Counted from the first letter of the stretch, positions 49,900 to 61,902 are shown. The stretch: 64,000 nt of DNA from Catelliglobosispora koreensis DSM 44566 (GCF_000379685.1 NZ_KB903283.1:62001-126000), one strand, 5' to 3'. Numbers and translations: made by a program. Notes: generated by a model from the letters alone, not told the origin.

Positions 49900-51174
49900 T
49901 CACGGGACGGTGTAGCCAAACGTGTACGCACCTGAACCGGAAACCGCCTGCAGCTGATAGATGTAGTAGCCGCTGGTCCCGGCGTAGGTCAGGGTCTCAT
50001 CTGGACCGGTTGACGTCGCGCTGGCGACCGTCGCCCAGCTGGAGCCGTTCCACTTCTGCAAGTGGAGGTTGAAGTTGGCTCCCGTAGGCCCATCGAGGCA
50101 AGCACGATGCGTGCCTGACGCGGTGGAGTAGTAATACGTCCCGTCAGGCTGGTAGGCCGTGGCACCGCTCGCGAGACTGTCCGTGCGCGTGGACTGGTAG
50201 CCGGTACACGTCGTGGTGCCACCGCTGATTTTCGAGCGGATAGCCCGGTCCATGACATCGAGTCCCACCAAGTTGAACGGCTTGTTGATGTTGCGCATCA
50301 GCGAGTCGCTAGAGGGCCGGTAGATGCCGTAGTTGTACTGGTGACCGCCCTGGAAGCAGCCGATGACACCACCGTCGGGAGTGGAGCGTCCCAGATACGA
50401 AGCCCACTTCGAGCAACTCGATGACTTGGTGACGTTGGGCTCGCTCGGCTCCCCACCGGTGTAGGTGGTGCCAGCCGTCCAGTATTCGTCTGCCAGACCG
50501 CCCACGGAGTGGCCCAGTTCGTGGATGGCCACGCGCCCGGCCTGAGCGTTGCCTCCGGCCACGGTCGCGAGGCTCGGGTAGCCGGCACCGCCGTACTTGG
50601 TGGTGTTGCCGACGGCGACGATGGCGTCGACTCCTGGTGCCTGACTGGCGAACTGCTGCGCCTTGGTTTCGTTAAGGCACAGCAGCCGTTCGATGCCGCT
50701 GCACCAGAAATACATGTCCAGTGCGGTGTCGCGATAAACCCCTTGGTACGGGTCATTGTCCACACCGGACTGATTGGAGACGACCTCGACGAGCCAAACG
50801 TTGACCGAGTTGCGGTACGTGCTCCACGGCGCCGTCGCGGCTATCTCGTTCCACTTGCTTTGGGCATGCTGGCGCAGCGTGCCCATTTCCGAAGACGTGT
50901 AACCGTCTCCGACGATGACCAGATCGAACCGTGCGTTCGACGGGCCGGTGTTCTGAATCGTGACCACGGCAGCCGCCGCGAGGGTGCTCTGGCTCAGGCT
51001 GGAAGTCGTGGCACGTTCTTTGGGCAGCAGCATCGGCGTGATGGTGCCGTCAGGTGAGAAGACTTCCCTCCACTGCCGGTCCTCCTGCATCGCGGCCTCA
51101 GCGGGAACCGAAGCCACCACGAGAGTCACGGCCGCCATAACCGCGGTGGCCAAATACATACGTCGTCGGCGCAT
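49900..51174 (-). CDS. secreted M64 family metallopeptidase
   Basis: A 424-residue exported metallopeptidase of the IgA peptidase M64 family. The signal peptide is MRRRRMYLATAVMAAVTLVVASVPAEAA. The start of the catalytic domain is NARFDLVIVGDGYTSSEMGTLRQHAQ, and the zinc site is AIHELGHSVGGLADEYW. The last 100 residues form a beta-sandwich, pre-peptidase C-like domain (GTHRACLDGPTGANFNLHLQKWNGSSWATVASATSTGPDETLTYAGTSGYYIYQLQAVSGSGAYTFGY), used for substrate or wall binding. ATG 51174 follows AAGGAGG by 5 bases. Confidence 0.92.
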   Translation of the reverse strand: MRRRRMYLATAVMAAVTLVVASVPAEAAMQEDRQWREVFSPDGTITPMLLPKERATTSSLSQSTLAAAAVVTIQNTGPSNARFDLVIVGDGYTSSEMGTLRQHAQSKWNEIAATAPWSTYRNSVNVWLVEVVSNQSGVDNDPYQGVYRDTALDMYFWCSGIERLLCLNETKAQQFASQAPGVDAIVAVGNTTKYGGAGYPSLATVAGGNAQAGRVAIHELGHSVGGLADEYWTAGTTYTGGEPSEPNVTKSSSCSKWASYLGRSTPDGGVIGCFQGGHQYNYGIYRPSSDSLMRNINKPFNLVGLDVMDRAIRSKISGGTTTCTGYQSTRTDSLASGATAYQPDGTYYYSTASGTHRACLDGPTGANFNLHLQKWNGSSWATVASATSTGPDETLTYAGTSGYYIYQLQAVSGSGAYTFGYTVP

Positions 51175-51294
51175 CTGCGCCTCCTTCTTGCGACGGGGAC
51201 GGATGCGATACACGGTGCGGCTTTCGATTGACCGGCGCTAATCCCTTCCGGGCATCACTGGCGAGTGATTGCCATCCGCGCGCGGGCATAGGGA

Positions 51295-51325
51295 TGCTGC
51301 CGGTGCCTCGTGGGCACCGGCAGCA
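51295..51325. terminator. 13-base hairpin after proline dehydrogenase gene
   Basis: TGCTGCCGGTGCC (51295-51307) pairs with GGCACCGGCAGCA (51313-51325) around a 5-base loop, 16 bases past the proline dehydrogenase stop on the minus strand. It closes the iminopeptidase-dehydrogenase operon before the M64 gene. Confidence 0.75.
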
Positions 51326-51340
51326 CTAGAGAAGCGCCCG

Positions 51341-52270
51341 TCAGCTTTTGGCGGTCAGGGCGCGCAGGAAGAAGGCAAGATTGGCGGGCCGTTCAGCTAG
51401 CCGGCGCAAGAAGTAGGCGGTCGAATCGGTCCCGTAAGGCAGATACACCCGCACCGGATGCCCCGCGTGCACCAGCCTGCGCTGCTCGTGCGGCCTGACG
51501 CCATAAAGCATCTGGTACTCGTGATCGCCCGCGCCGCGATGGTGCTGCCGCGCCGAGGCTTGGGCATAACTGATCAGCGCCGGGTTGTGCGTCGCGATCA
51601 TCGGATAGCACGACGGCTGACTCATGAGGATGTCGATGCCGTGACGGAAAGCCTGTTCCACGTCCCGGCGGCGTTGATAGGCGACCTCGGCGGGCTCGGC
51701 GTACGCGCCTTTGCAAAGCCTGATGCGGCAACCATCTTTAGCCAAATGCAAGACATCCGTTGCGGTACGCCGTAACCCTGCCTGCAGCGCGACACCCACA
51801 CTGCGGTGTCCACTGAACCGCAACCGGCCGAGGATGTCCAAAGTGGAATCCGTCGTGGTGTGATCTTCCATGTCCAGCGTCACTGTGGCTCCCGCCGCCG
51901 CGGCTGCCTCGCAGATGGCATAGGCGTTAGCGAACGCCAGCTCATCGCCGTTGGCTAGCGTCTGCCCCAGCGCGGAGAGCTTAAGCGACACATCAGCGGC
52001 GGTGAGCCTGGTCGTGGCCAGTAAGTCGAGCAGCCGCAGATACTCGTCCCGAATCGCCATCGCCTGGCTCACCTCGGTGGTGTACTCCCCCAAGTGATCT
52101 ATGGTGACCCGCAGCTCTTGCGCGGCAAGCGTTTCCGCGCTGTTGAGCACAGACAGAGTGTCGTGCCCAGCGACGAACCGGGCGACCACGGCACGGCCAG
52201 CCGGCGTCGACTGCAGCCACCCGGACAACCGTGGCCGGTCAGCGGTGGCGAGCAAAGCTTTACGCAGCAT
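51341..52270 (-). CDS. proline dehydrogenase
   Basis: A 309-residue monofunctional FAD enzyme that oxidises L-proline to pyrroline-5-carboxylate. The TIM-barrel motifs are visible: ATVTLDMEDHTTTDSTLDILGRL, then CRIRLCKGAYAEPAEVAYQ, YPMIATHNPALI, and HEYQMLYGVRPHEQRRLV with GHPVRVYLPYGTDSTAYFLRRLAERPAN at the C-terminus, which holds the paired Arg residues of the substrate site. The gene overlaps the upstream iminopeptidase stop by one base (TGATG). No P5C dehydrogenase gene is in the window. Confidence 0.93.
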   Translation of the reverse strand: MLRKALLATADRPRLSGWLQSTPAGRAVVARFVAGHDTLSVLNSAETLAAQELRVTIDHLGEYTTEVSQAMAIRDEYLRLLDLLATTRLTAADVSLKLSALGQTLANGDELAFANAYAICEAAAAAGATVTLDMEDHTTTDSTLDILGRLRFSGHRSVGVALQAGLRRTATDVLHLAKDGCRIRLCKGAYAEPAEVAYQRRRDVEQAFRHGIDILMSQPSCYPMIATHNPALISYAQASARQHHRGAGDHEYQMLYGVRPHEQRRLVHAGHPVRVYLPYGTDSTAYFLRRLAERPANLAFFLRALTAKS

Positions 52271-53535
52271 CAGATCTCCCCTGCGATCATCGCCTGCAGG
52301 CGCCCGAACACGTGCGCCTGGGATTTGAGGGCATCGTGGGCGTACTCGTTGGTGACCCAGGTCCGCAGATTCCTAACCAGGGCAGCCGTTTGCATCGCGT
52401 GGCCGTAGTCGACGTAAAGGTCTTCGGCGTAAACCGCTGCCGCCACGGGAACGGTGTTCGCGGCCAGAGCGTCCACGTTGTACAGATCCGGCCATGTGCC
52501 GTCGGCGGCCAGGAGGTCAGCGCAGTCGCGCAGTGGTGCCAGGGCCGGGTCTTGCCCAAACATCCACGGGTAGAACATTTCTGTGGTGAAGAAGGCTTCC
52601 GGGCTCTGCGGATCAAACTGGCCGAACTCGTCGCGGACGCGGTGTGCCGCCCAGCCGGGCGCGTGCCCTTGGGCATAGATCGTCTCGTGCATCAGCGCGT
52701 AAAGTGGCCGTTCCGCCAGGGAGACCATGGCGTTGACCCGGTGCAGGAACACGTCGGAAAGCACACGCCCGGTGAACGCTAGCTCCATCACGTGATGCAG
52801 GGCGTCGAAGGTGCTCGTGGCGCCGAAGGTCGTGCCCAGCGTCTGAAACCGTTGCGGGGTAAGCCTTTCTCCTGTGGGCAAGCGGGTGTCGCTGACCGCT
52901 AAGTGTTCCAGGATCTGGCTCGCCAGTTTGCGGTCGGCCGGATAGCGGGCGAAGAAGCGTTCGTTGGCCGCGATCGCGCGGGGATAGGCGACGCGGTAAA
53001 CCTCCTCGGCTGTCGCGGTTAGACTCGGCAGCCCGCCGGCCATCATCACCGCGTTCACGCCGTGTGGTGCCAGCGACAAATAGGTCAGCGCGCAGAACCC
53101 GCCATAGCTTTGGCCGAGCAAGGTCCAGGGTGTGCCGCCAAACAGGTTCTCGCGCAACAGTTCCGCATCGCGCACGATCGCGTCAGCGCGGAAGTGGCGC
53201 AAGTATGCCGCCTGCTCAGCGGCGGAAAGGCCAGCCAGGCTCTGCCGGGTCGCCGGGGTGCTGCGCCCGGTGCCACGCTGATCGAGCAGGATCACCCGGT
53301 AGTCACGCAACGCCGCGTCGAGCCAGGCACCCGAAGACGACGGTGGGTCAGCCGGGCAGCCCGGCCCGCCTTGTAAATACAGCAAAGCCGGCACATTCTT
53401 GCCGGCGTTGGCGGGGCTGATCACCTCCCGGGCGAACACTTCGATGCGTTGCCCGCCGGGCCTGGCGTGGTCGAGCGGCACGTCAAACACGTGCTCGGCG
53501 CACACTTGGCCGGGACGGCTGTACGTCAGAGGCAT
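52270..53535 (-). CDS. pip: proline iminopeptidase (S33 alpha/beta hydrolase)
   Basis: A 421-residue cytoplasmic S33 peptidase of the larger PIP type. The oxyanion segment is LLYLQGGPGCPADPP, followed by YRVILLDQRGTGRSTPAT, the nucleophile elbow LLGQSYGGFCALTYLS, and later AAAVYAEDLYVDYGHAMQTA with a probable Asp/His pair. It removes N-terminal proline from peptides. Coupling to the proline dehydrogenase gene suggests that freed proline is used at once as carbon and nitrogen source. Confidence 0.9.
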   Translation of the reverse strand: MPLTYSRPGQVCAEHVFDVPLDHARPGGQRIEVFAREVISPANAGKNVPALLYLQGGPGCPADPPSSSGAWLDAALRDYRVILLDQRGTGRSTPATRQSLAGLSAAEQAAYLRHFRADAIVRDAELLRENLFGGTPWTLLGQSYGGFCALTYLSLAPHGVNAVMMAGGLPSLTATAEEVYRVAYPRAIAANERFFARYPADRKLASQILEHLAVSDTRLPTGERLTPQRFQTLGTTFGATSTFDALHHVMELAFTGRVLSDVFLHRVNAMVSLAERPLYALMHETIYAQGHAPGWAAHRVRDEFGQFDPQSPEAFFTTEMFYPWMFGQDPALAPLRDCADLLAADGTWPDLYNVDALAANTVPVAAAVYAEDLYVDYGHAMQTAALVRNLRTWVTNEYAHDALKSQAHVFGRLQAMIAGEI

Positions 53536-53583
53536 GTCAAGACTCTGGCCGCTCCCAAGGAAAGCTGTCGCATCCCACCTAAC

Positions 53584-53599
53584 ACAACTGCGGAGTTAT
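53584..53599. promoter_or_regulatory. dyad ACAACT-GCGG-AGTTAT, candidate LysR site
   Basis: A perfect AACT-N4-AGTT core (53586-53597) lies 50 bases upstream of the iminopeptidase start and overlaps the stop codon of the adjacent LysR gene. It contains a T-N-A type dyad as used by LysR regulators. GTTATGCC (53595-53602) also recurs upstream of both LysR genes. Confidence 0.45.
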
Positions 53600-54540
53600 G
53601 CCGCTCTGAGCAGCTGCCAGTTCTGGTAGTCGGGGCGGCGGTCGGCCGTGGCCCAGTAAGCCTCGCGGGCTAGCCTCACGACACGGTCGAACATGTGCGC
53701 GAGCGGGCCCTCACGGCGGCAGACGAGAAGGTGCCGCATGTGCACCGGATCGCCGGCCAGCGGCTTGACCACTACATCGCCGGCACCGTTGAACACGGCC
53801 TGGCACGCCGTGATCGCCCGTCCCGTGGCCACCATTTCCCGCATCGGCAACGCGTCCGTCACCGTGTAAGGCACCTTCGGCGTGAACCCGGCCTGTTCAC
53901 ATGCGGTGTAGAAGCAGTCGGGCCAGCCCGCTCCGTCAGGTGGCGTCAAGGCCCACCGCTCGTCGGCCAGCTCGGAAAGCTCAACCTGCTCCTTGTCAGC
54001 CAGCGGATGCTCGCGTGACATCGCCACGAAGACTGGCTCGACCACGATCACCTCGGCCAGCACCGACACCGGATGCCGTAACGCGAATCCCGGGTAGTCG
54101 GCGATAGCGGCCGCGTCTAGGCGGTCAGCCAACAGCAGGTCCCATAGGACACGGGGCGAATATTCCGTGTGCAGGCGCACTTCGGCTTCTGGCAGGAGAT
54201 CACTGAGCCGGTCGGCAAGGCCGACGGACACGGCACCGGCGATGCCCCCGAGCCGGATGACCGGGCGTTCCTGCGGCAGGAATTGGCCGGCGTTGCGGCG
54301 CAGCTCTTCCATCGCCAGCAGCATCCCGCGTGCGCGGGTTAGCAGGTATTGGCCCAGGGGCGTGGGCGTCACGCCGTTGCGGTCCCGGATGAAGATCTGT
54401 CCCCCGAGTTCGCGCTCCACCCGCTGCAGCTGCGCGGTCAACGCGGGCTGGGACACGCCTAGGACGGTAGCCGCCTTGGTCACGCTCCCGGCGTCGGCGA
54501 TCACGCACAGCGAGTGCAAATGCCGCAACTCCAGTTCCAT
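53596..54540 (-). CDS. LysR family transcriptional regulator (first of two)
   Basis: A 314-residue regulator. The winged helix MELELRHLHSLCVIADAGSVTKAATVLGVSQPALTAQLQRVERELGGQIFIRDRNGVTPTPLG is followed by an effector domain (PVIRLGGIAGAVSVGLADRLSDLLPEAEVRLHTEYSP). It is upstream of the iminopeptidase-proline dehydrogenase operon and likely controls it. The ATG 54540 starts the helix-turn-helix homology. It is 10 bases downstream of the second LysR gene. Confidence 0.9.
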   Translation of the reverse strand: MELELRHLHSLCVIADAGSVTKAATVLGVSQPALTAQLQRVERELGGQIFIRDRNGVTPTPLGQYLLTRARGMLLAMEELRRNAGQFLPQERPVIRLGGIAGAVSVGLADRLSDLLPEAEVRLHTEYSPRVLWDLLLADRLDAAAIADYPGFALRHPVSVLAEVIVVEPVFVAMSREHPLADKEQVELSELADERWALTPPDGAGWPDCFYTACEQAGFTPKVPYTVTDALPMREMVATGRAITACQAVFNGAGDVVVKPLAGDPVHMRHLLVCRREGPLAHMFDRVVRLAREAYWATADRRPDYQNWQLLRAA

Positions 54541-54550
54541 CACCGCGACG

Positions 54551-55504
54551 TTATGCCACCCCGGCCTTCTGCGGAAGCTTTGTTTGCAAGGCCAGTCTGT
54601 CGGCCTTAGACATAGCACCGAGCACATCGTGGTAGGCCGCGGTCATCGCGTCACAGACGCGCTCGGCGTTCCTGGCCTCTGGCCGCCACACGAGCCGAAT
54701 CTGGGCCCGGACCGGGTCGCCCGCCAGTGGGCGGAAAGCCACGCGGGGGTCGCCGCGCTGGGCGATGCCCTGGAACAAGCCAACAGTGCCGGCCGCGACC
54801 AGATCGCGGGCCAGCGCCGAGCCTTCAGCGAAGTGCGTGAAACGCGGAGCGAACCCCGCCGCCGCGCACGCGCGGAGCAAGACGGTGTTGAGGCCATCGT
54901 CATCTGGGTCGGGGCAGAAAATCCAGTCCTCTTCAGCGAGGTCTTTGAGATAAACGATGTCCTGCACCGCTAACTGGTGGCTAGACGGGATGGCGATGCA
55001 TAGGGGTTCGTCTGCGATCAGCTGACGCTGCAAGGTCTGCGGGATCGGCGCGGCAAACTGTTCGTGCGCCGCGAGAAGCCCAAAATCAAGGCCGTCGAGG
55101 ACCTTTTGGCAAATGCCGGTAACCGAATTCTCTCCGGTCACCTCTACGCGAGTGTCGAGTTCCTTGCCCAGCCGGGCGCTGAAGGCCGTTAGCAGCGGAC
55201 CGGAGTAGCCGACGATGCGCACCACATCAGCGTCGCGCTGCTGCCTGATGACGCATTCGTTCAGGTTTTCCATTTCTGTCAGCACCACCTGCGCCTGACA
55301 GAGCACAACGCGCCCCAGCTCGGTGGGCTTCACTCCCTGGCTGGAGCGCGTAAACAGGTCACCACCGATTCGCTGCTCGATGCGGTGCAGGAGGGCGGTG
55401 AGCGCAGGCTGAGAGAGGCCGAGCTGAGTTGCCGCCCGGCTCAAGCTCCCCACACCTGCGATCGTGCAGATCACGCGCAAATGGCGCAGATCCAGCTCGC
55501 GCAT
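54551..55504 (-). CDS. LysR family transcriptional regulator (second of two)
   Basis: A 317-residue regulator: MRELDLRHLRVICTIAGVGSLSRAATQLGLSQPALTALLHRIEQRIGGDLFTRSSQGVKPTELG, then an effector domain (VRIVGYSGPLLTAFSARLGKELDTRVEV). It is clearly a paralogue of the neighbouring gene (matching helix-turn-helix and C-terminal LAGDPVR-type motif in both). Both share the box GGCATAAC 8-9 bases before the start codon. Tandem LysR paralogues may cross-regulate. Confidence 0.9.
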   Translation of the reverse strand: MRELDLRHLRVICTIAGVGSLSRAATQLGLSQPALTALLHRIEQRIGGDLFTRSSQGVKPTELGRVVLCQAQVVLTEMENLNECVIRQQRDADVVRIVGYSGPLLTAFSARLGKELDTRVEVTGENSVTGICQKVLDGLDFGLLAAHEQFAAPIPQTLQRQLIADEPLCIAIPSSHQLAVQDIVYLKDLAEEDWIFCPDPDDDGLNTVLLRACAAAGFAPRFTHFAEGSALARDLVAAGTVGLFQGIAQRGDPRVAFRPLAGDPVRAQIRLVWRPEARNAERVCDAMTAAYHDVLGAMSKADRLALQTKLPQKAGVA

Positions 55505-55601
55505 ACGCGAATGTTATGCCGGGCTCAAGACCCCCTGACCAGCGCGCAGGCCAGAAATGTCCGTTCCGGGGATGGGCCGGCGTCCATACGTAGGCAAATG
55601 C

Positions 55602-56561
55602 CTACTCCTGAGCCCGGCCAGACGTCACCCGGGCGAGCATCAGCGCGATCAGGATGATGGCACCGTTGAGGGCACCAATCCACTGCGCTGGCACTCCGCC
55701 GAGCGTAAGCACGTTTTGCACCAGATACAGCAGCAGAATTCCCGTGAACGCGCCAAAGATCGTCCCCTTGCCACCGTTGAGGCTGACGCCACCGATGACG
55801 GCGGCGGCGAAGACCGTGAAGATCGCACCCTGGCCTTGCGCGGCGGCAACCGAGGCGAGCCGCCCGGTCAGCAGCAGACCACCAAGCGCGGCAAGCAAAC
55901 CGGCGAGGATGAGCACTGTCCACAAGACACGGTCGGTCCGGATGCCGGCCGCACGAGCCGCGTCGGCGTTGCCGCCAATCGCATACAGCGAACGGCCAAA
56001 CCGGGTGTAGCCCGCGATGACGATGAACGCCGTGAACAGGATGAGCGACAGCCAGATCGAAGCGGGCAGCCCGATCCACACGGCATTGCCCAGGTAAAGC
56101 ATCGACTCAGGCAAGTTGAAGAAGGTCTTGCCATCGCTAATGCCAGTGAGCAGGCCACGCAGCACGATCAGCATGCCCAGCGTGACGATGAAACCGTTGA
56201 GCTGAAAGCGCACGATCAGCAGGCCGTTGATCAGTCCAATGACGACACCGGCCGCGAGCGTGACCGGGATGGCCAGCCCAGGCGGCAAGATGCCGAGACC
56301 GTGCGTGATGCCCGGGGCGAGCACCAGCCACGCAGCCACACCGGGAGCCAGGCCAAACGTCGACTCCAGCGACAGGTCCATCCGGCCGGCGATGAGCACG
56401 AGTGCCTGCGCCAGCACGAGTAACGAGATCTCTGACTGCTGCTGCAGTACATTGATGAGGTTTTCGCTGTTGAGAAACACCGGATTGACCAGATAGCCGA
56501 CCACGGCGATGGCGATGATCGCCGGGATCAGCGCGAGATCGCGCAGCCGGGCCAGTTTCAT
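55602..56561 (-). CDS. ABC transporter permease, RbsC type
   Basis: A 319-residue permease with eight to ten membrane helices: LALIPAIIAIAVVGYLVNPVFLN, SLLVLAQALVLIAGRMDLSLES, the family signature ARAAGIRTDRVLWTVLILAGLLAALGGLLLTGRL, and AAVIGGVSLNGGKGTIFGAFTGILLLYLVQNVL. It overlaps the ATPase gene by 4 bases and is the last gene of the fucosidase-transporter operon. GTAGGCA-AA-TGCCTAC (55590-55605) lies across the stop codon. Confidence 0.92.
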   Translation of the reverse strand: MKLARLRDLALIPAIIAIAVVGYLVNPVFLNSENLINVLQQQSEISLLVLAQALVLIAGRMDLSLESTFGLAPGVAAWLVLAPGITHGLGILPPGLAIPVTLAAGVVIGLINGLLIVRFQLNGFIVTLGMLIVLRGLLTGISDGKTFFNLPESMLYLGNAVWIGLPASIWLSLILFTAFIVIAGYTRFGRSLYAIGGNADAARAAGIRTDRVLWTVLILAGLLAALGGLLLTGRLASVAAAQGQGAIFTVFAAAVIGGVSLNGGKGTIFGAFTGILLLYLVQNVLTLGGVPAQWIGALNGAIILIALMLARVTSGRAQE

Positions 56562-58042
56562 GCCGTCACTCCTTCCATCGCGGCGATGAGGGTGTGGTCG
56601 TGCCAGCCGCGCGGCATTTCGTCCACGATGGTGCCCTTGTAAAGGACGATGACCCGGTCGGCCGGGCGCAGATCGTCGAGGTCGTCCGACACGATCAGCA
56701 CCCCCGCTCCTCTTGCGGCGGCTTGGGTTGCCGCGGCCAGCAGAGTTTCTTTCGCGCGCACATCGACGCCGGCCGTCGGCTGAAGCAGCACCAGCACGGA
56801 CGGATCGTTGGCCATGGCGCGAGCCATGACGACCTTTTGCTGGTTGCCGCCGGACAGATCGGCGACGGGTTGCTCTGGCCCGGATGCCTTGATATCAAAG
56901 GCTTCTATCGCTTCAGTACCGAGCTGATCGCGACGCTTGGCGCTGAGGAAGCCCGCCCGGCCCAACTTCTCCGGAACCGTCATTGTCGCGTTCTCAGCGA
57001 CAGATAGCCCGGCCACGAGACCTTCGCGATGCCGGTCCTGCGGCACGAAACCGATTCCCGCGCTCAGCGCGTCAGGAACGCTACCGGGGCGCAGCTTTCT
57101 TTGTCCAACGTAGACAGTTCCGCTGGCTGCCTTGCGCAATCCCACGATGGTTTCGGCCGCGGTCATCTTGCCGGAGCTGCCGGATCCAGCCAGCCCAACG
57201 ATTTCCCCAGCCGCGATCTCCAGCGACAGGCCATCCAATTCAACAACCTTCAACGCTGGTACTCCGCTGCGCTCCACGCGCGCACGGTTGCCCGGTGGTG
57301 CGAGCAGTGACGTCGCCTCGCCGGTCATCGCCGCGACGAGTTGCGCTTGCGACACGTCAGAAACCGGAGCCGTGAGCACATGCCGCGCATCGCGCAAAAC
57401 CGTGACCGTGTCACAGATCTGGTAAACCTCTGCGAGATGGTGGCTGATGAAAAGAAACGTGACGCCCTGGCTCTTGAGAGCGGCCATCTTGGCGAACAGT
57501 CCACTGATCGCGTCGGCGTCCAGCTGAGCGGTCGGCTCATCGAGGATGATGAACCGCGAGCCGTAGGACAGCGCACGGGCGATTTCCACGAGCTGGCGCT
57601 GCTCGACGGGAAGCGCGGAGGCGGGCTGGCTGACCTCGACCTGAACACCCCACGCCGCAAGCAGTTCCTGCGCCTGCTCGCGCATGGCCTTCCAGCCGAT
57701 CAGCCCGCGACGGCGAGGCTGCCGGTTGAGGAAGACGTTCTCCGCGACCGACAGCTCTCCGATAACGGTGCTCTTTTGGTACACGCACGCCACACGCGAC
57801 CGCCACCCGGCCCGGTCGGCGACCGGTGGCGCGGGCACACCGTCAAAACTCACGGTCCCGGCATCCGGGGCTTGCAGTCCGGTCAGCAGGGAGACCAAAG
57901 TGGACTTACCCGCGCCGTTGCGTCCGACCAGGGCGTGGATTTCGCCTGGCACTACTTGCATCGACACCTGATCCAGCGCGACGGTCACCCCGAAGCGCTT
58001 GGACACTGACTCGGCGGCCGCGGCAGGCATGCGTGCGCTCAC
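56558..58042 (-). CDS. ABC transporter ATP-binding protein, RbsA type
   Basis: A 494-residue double ATPase. The first domain has Walker A GRNGAGKST and Walker B FIILDEPTAQLD. The second has the degenerate GSGSSGKMTAAETIVG and signature LSGGNQQKVVMARAM, as usual for RbsA-type proteins. GTG 58042 overlaps the binding-protein stop (GTGA) and has a GGGGGAA stretch upstream; ATG 58030 is the alternative. It energises import of the monosaccharide bound by the upstream lipoprotein. Confidence 0.92.
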   Translation of the reverse strand: MSARMPAAAAESVSKRFGVTVALDQVSMQVVPGEIHALVGRNGAGKSTLVSLLTGLQAPDAGTVSFDGVPAPPVADRAGWRSRVACVYQKSTVIGELSVAENVFLNRQPRRRGLIGWKAMREQAQELLAAWGVQVEVSQPASALPVEQRQLVEIARALSYGSRFIILDEPTAQLDADAISGLFAKMAALKSQGVTFLFISHHLAEVYQICDTVTVLRDARHVLTAPVSDVSQAQLVAAMTGEATSLLAPPGNRARVERSGVPALKVVELDGLSLEIAAGEIVGLAGSGSSGKMTAAETIVGLRKAASGTVYVGQRKLRPGSVPDALSAGIGFVPQDRHREGLVAGLSVAENATMTVPEKLGRAGFLSAKRRDQLGTEAIEAFDIKASGPEQPVADLSGGNQQKVVMARAMANDPSVLVLLQPTAGVDVRAKETLLAAATQAAARGAGVLIVSDDLDDLRPADRVIVLYKGTIVDEMPRGWHDHTLIAAMEGVTA

Positions 58043-59082
58043 TTGATCTGGTTCCCCCACAGTGCCGGGTCGGCGGCCTTAACCGAACCAGGGAACGCGC
58101 CATCGGCGGTCACCAGCGGGGCCGGCAGCTGATCCTCCAGCACCCCTGGGCGGACCTGGATGATGGTGGACTGGTGGTCAGTCGCGCCGGGCTGGAACGT
58201 CTTGCCTTCGATCGCGGCCTTCAAGTAGAACAGCGCGTATTTCGCGTAAAGGTCCGCTGGCTGCGAGACGGTCGCGTCGATCTCCCCGGCCGCGATGGCC
58301 TTGAGTTCCTGCGGGATGCCGTCGTTGGAAACGATGAACACGTGCTTGGCGTCGGTTGGCGGCACCAGCATGCTCTTCTGCTTGAGCACCTGCAGCGTCG
58401 GCGCCAGGAACACCCCGCCCGCCTGCATGTAGATGCCTTTCAGGTCAGGGTGAGCGGCGATCGTGGTCTGCAGCTTGTTCGCCGCGACGTCGCCCTTCCA
58501 GTCCGTCGCCAAGCCGAACACTTCGATCTTCGGAAACTTGGCCTTCATGCACTCGTTGAAGGCCTCGGTGCGGTCGCGGCCGTTGATGGACGCCAGATCG
58601 CCCTGGAGCATGGCCACTTTCCCAGCGCCACCAAGCTTTTGACCCAGGAACTCACAGGCTTTCGTGCCGTAGGCACGGTTGTCGGCGCGCACCACCATGA
58701 ACACCTCACCTACGTCCGGACGGGTGTCCACGGTGACCACAGGAATGTTCTTGCTCTTAAGCTGACTCAGCGTCGGGGCGATGGCGGCGGTGTCCTGCGG
58801 TGCCATCACGACGCCCTTGACTCCCTGGCTTGTCAGCGCCTGCACGTTAGCGGTCAGTTTCGCCACGTCGTTTTCCGAGTTGGTCGTCTTCAGCTCCAGG
58901 CCCAGTCCTGTCGCCTCTTGCGGAACATATTTGATGTAGGAGTTCCAGAAGTCGGAGTCAGAACGCGGGAAGTCAACTCCGGCAAGCGGTTTGCCGCTGT
59001 CAGATGGGCTCGCGCTATTGCATCCGGAAAATGCTAAGGCCCCAGCGGTTAGCACCGCGGTAACGATGGACCTGGTCCTCAT
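58039..59082 (-). CDS. sugar-binding lipoprotein, RbsB/Peripla_BP_4 type
   Basis: A 347-residue binding protein with lipobox in AGALAFSGCNSA. The mature part has LAGVDFPRSDSDFWNSYIKYVPQEATGLG, GVKGVVMAPQDTAAIAPTLSQLKSKNIPVVTVDTRPD and HVFIVSNDGIPQELKAIAAGEIDATVSQPADLYA, as in ribose- and monosaccharide-type binding proteins. ATG 59082 has an AGGAG site. The adjacent secreted fucosidase points to L-fucose or a related sugar as ligand (inference). Confidence 0.92.
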   Translation of the reverse strand: MRTRSIVTAVLTAGALAFSGCNSASPSDSGKPLAGVDFPRSDSDFWNSYIKYVPQEATGLGLELKTTNSENDVAKLTANVQALTSQGVKGVVMAPQDTAAIAPTLSQLKSKNIPVVTVDTRPDVGEVFMVVRADNRAYGTKACEFLGQKLGGAGKVAMLQGDLASINGRDRTEAFNECMKAKFPKIEVFGLATDWKGDVAANKLQTTIAAHPDLKGIYMQAGGVFLAPTLQVLKQKSMLVPPTDAKHVFIVSNDGIPQELKAIAAGEIDATVSQPADLYAKYALFYLKAAIEGKTFQPGATDHQSTIIQVRPGVLEDQLPAPLVTADGAFPGSVKAADPALWGNQIK

Positions 59083-59103
59083 GAAGGGTCTCCTGATCTG
59101 TTT

Positions 59104-61869
<2,766 letters not shown>

Positions 61870-61890
61870 TCAAACCACCAGTCTCGTCGA

Positions 61891-61902
61891 ATCCTATAGG
61901 AT
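61891..61902. promoter_or_regulatory. palindrome ATCCTATAGGAT, candidate GntR operator
   Basis: A perfect 12-base palindrome lies 21 bases upstream of the GH95 start, in the 85-base spacer to the GntR gene. A close variant occurs at 62655 and its half-site TAGGAT recurs at 63407 and 63471, upstream of the second GntR gene. Confidence 0.7.

Noticed and set aside
57826-59037. A 403-residue plus-strand frame opposite the RbsA and RbsB genes
   Set aside because: It spans two well-supported minus-strand genes and has no recognisable domain.
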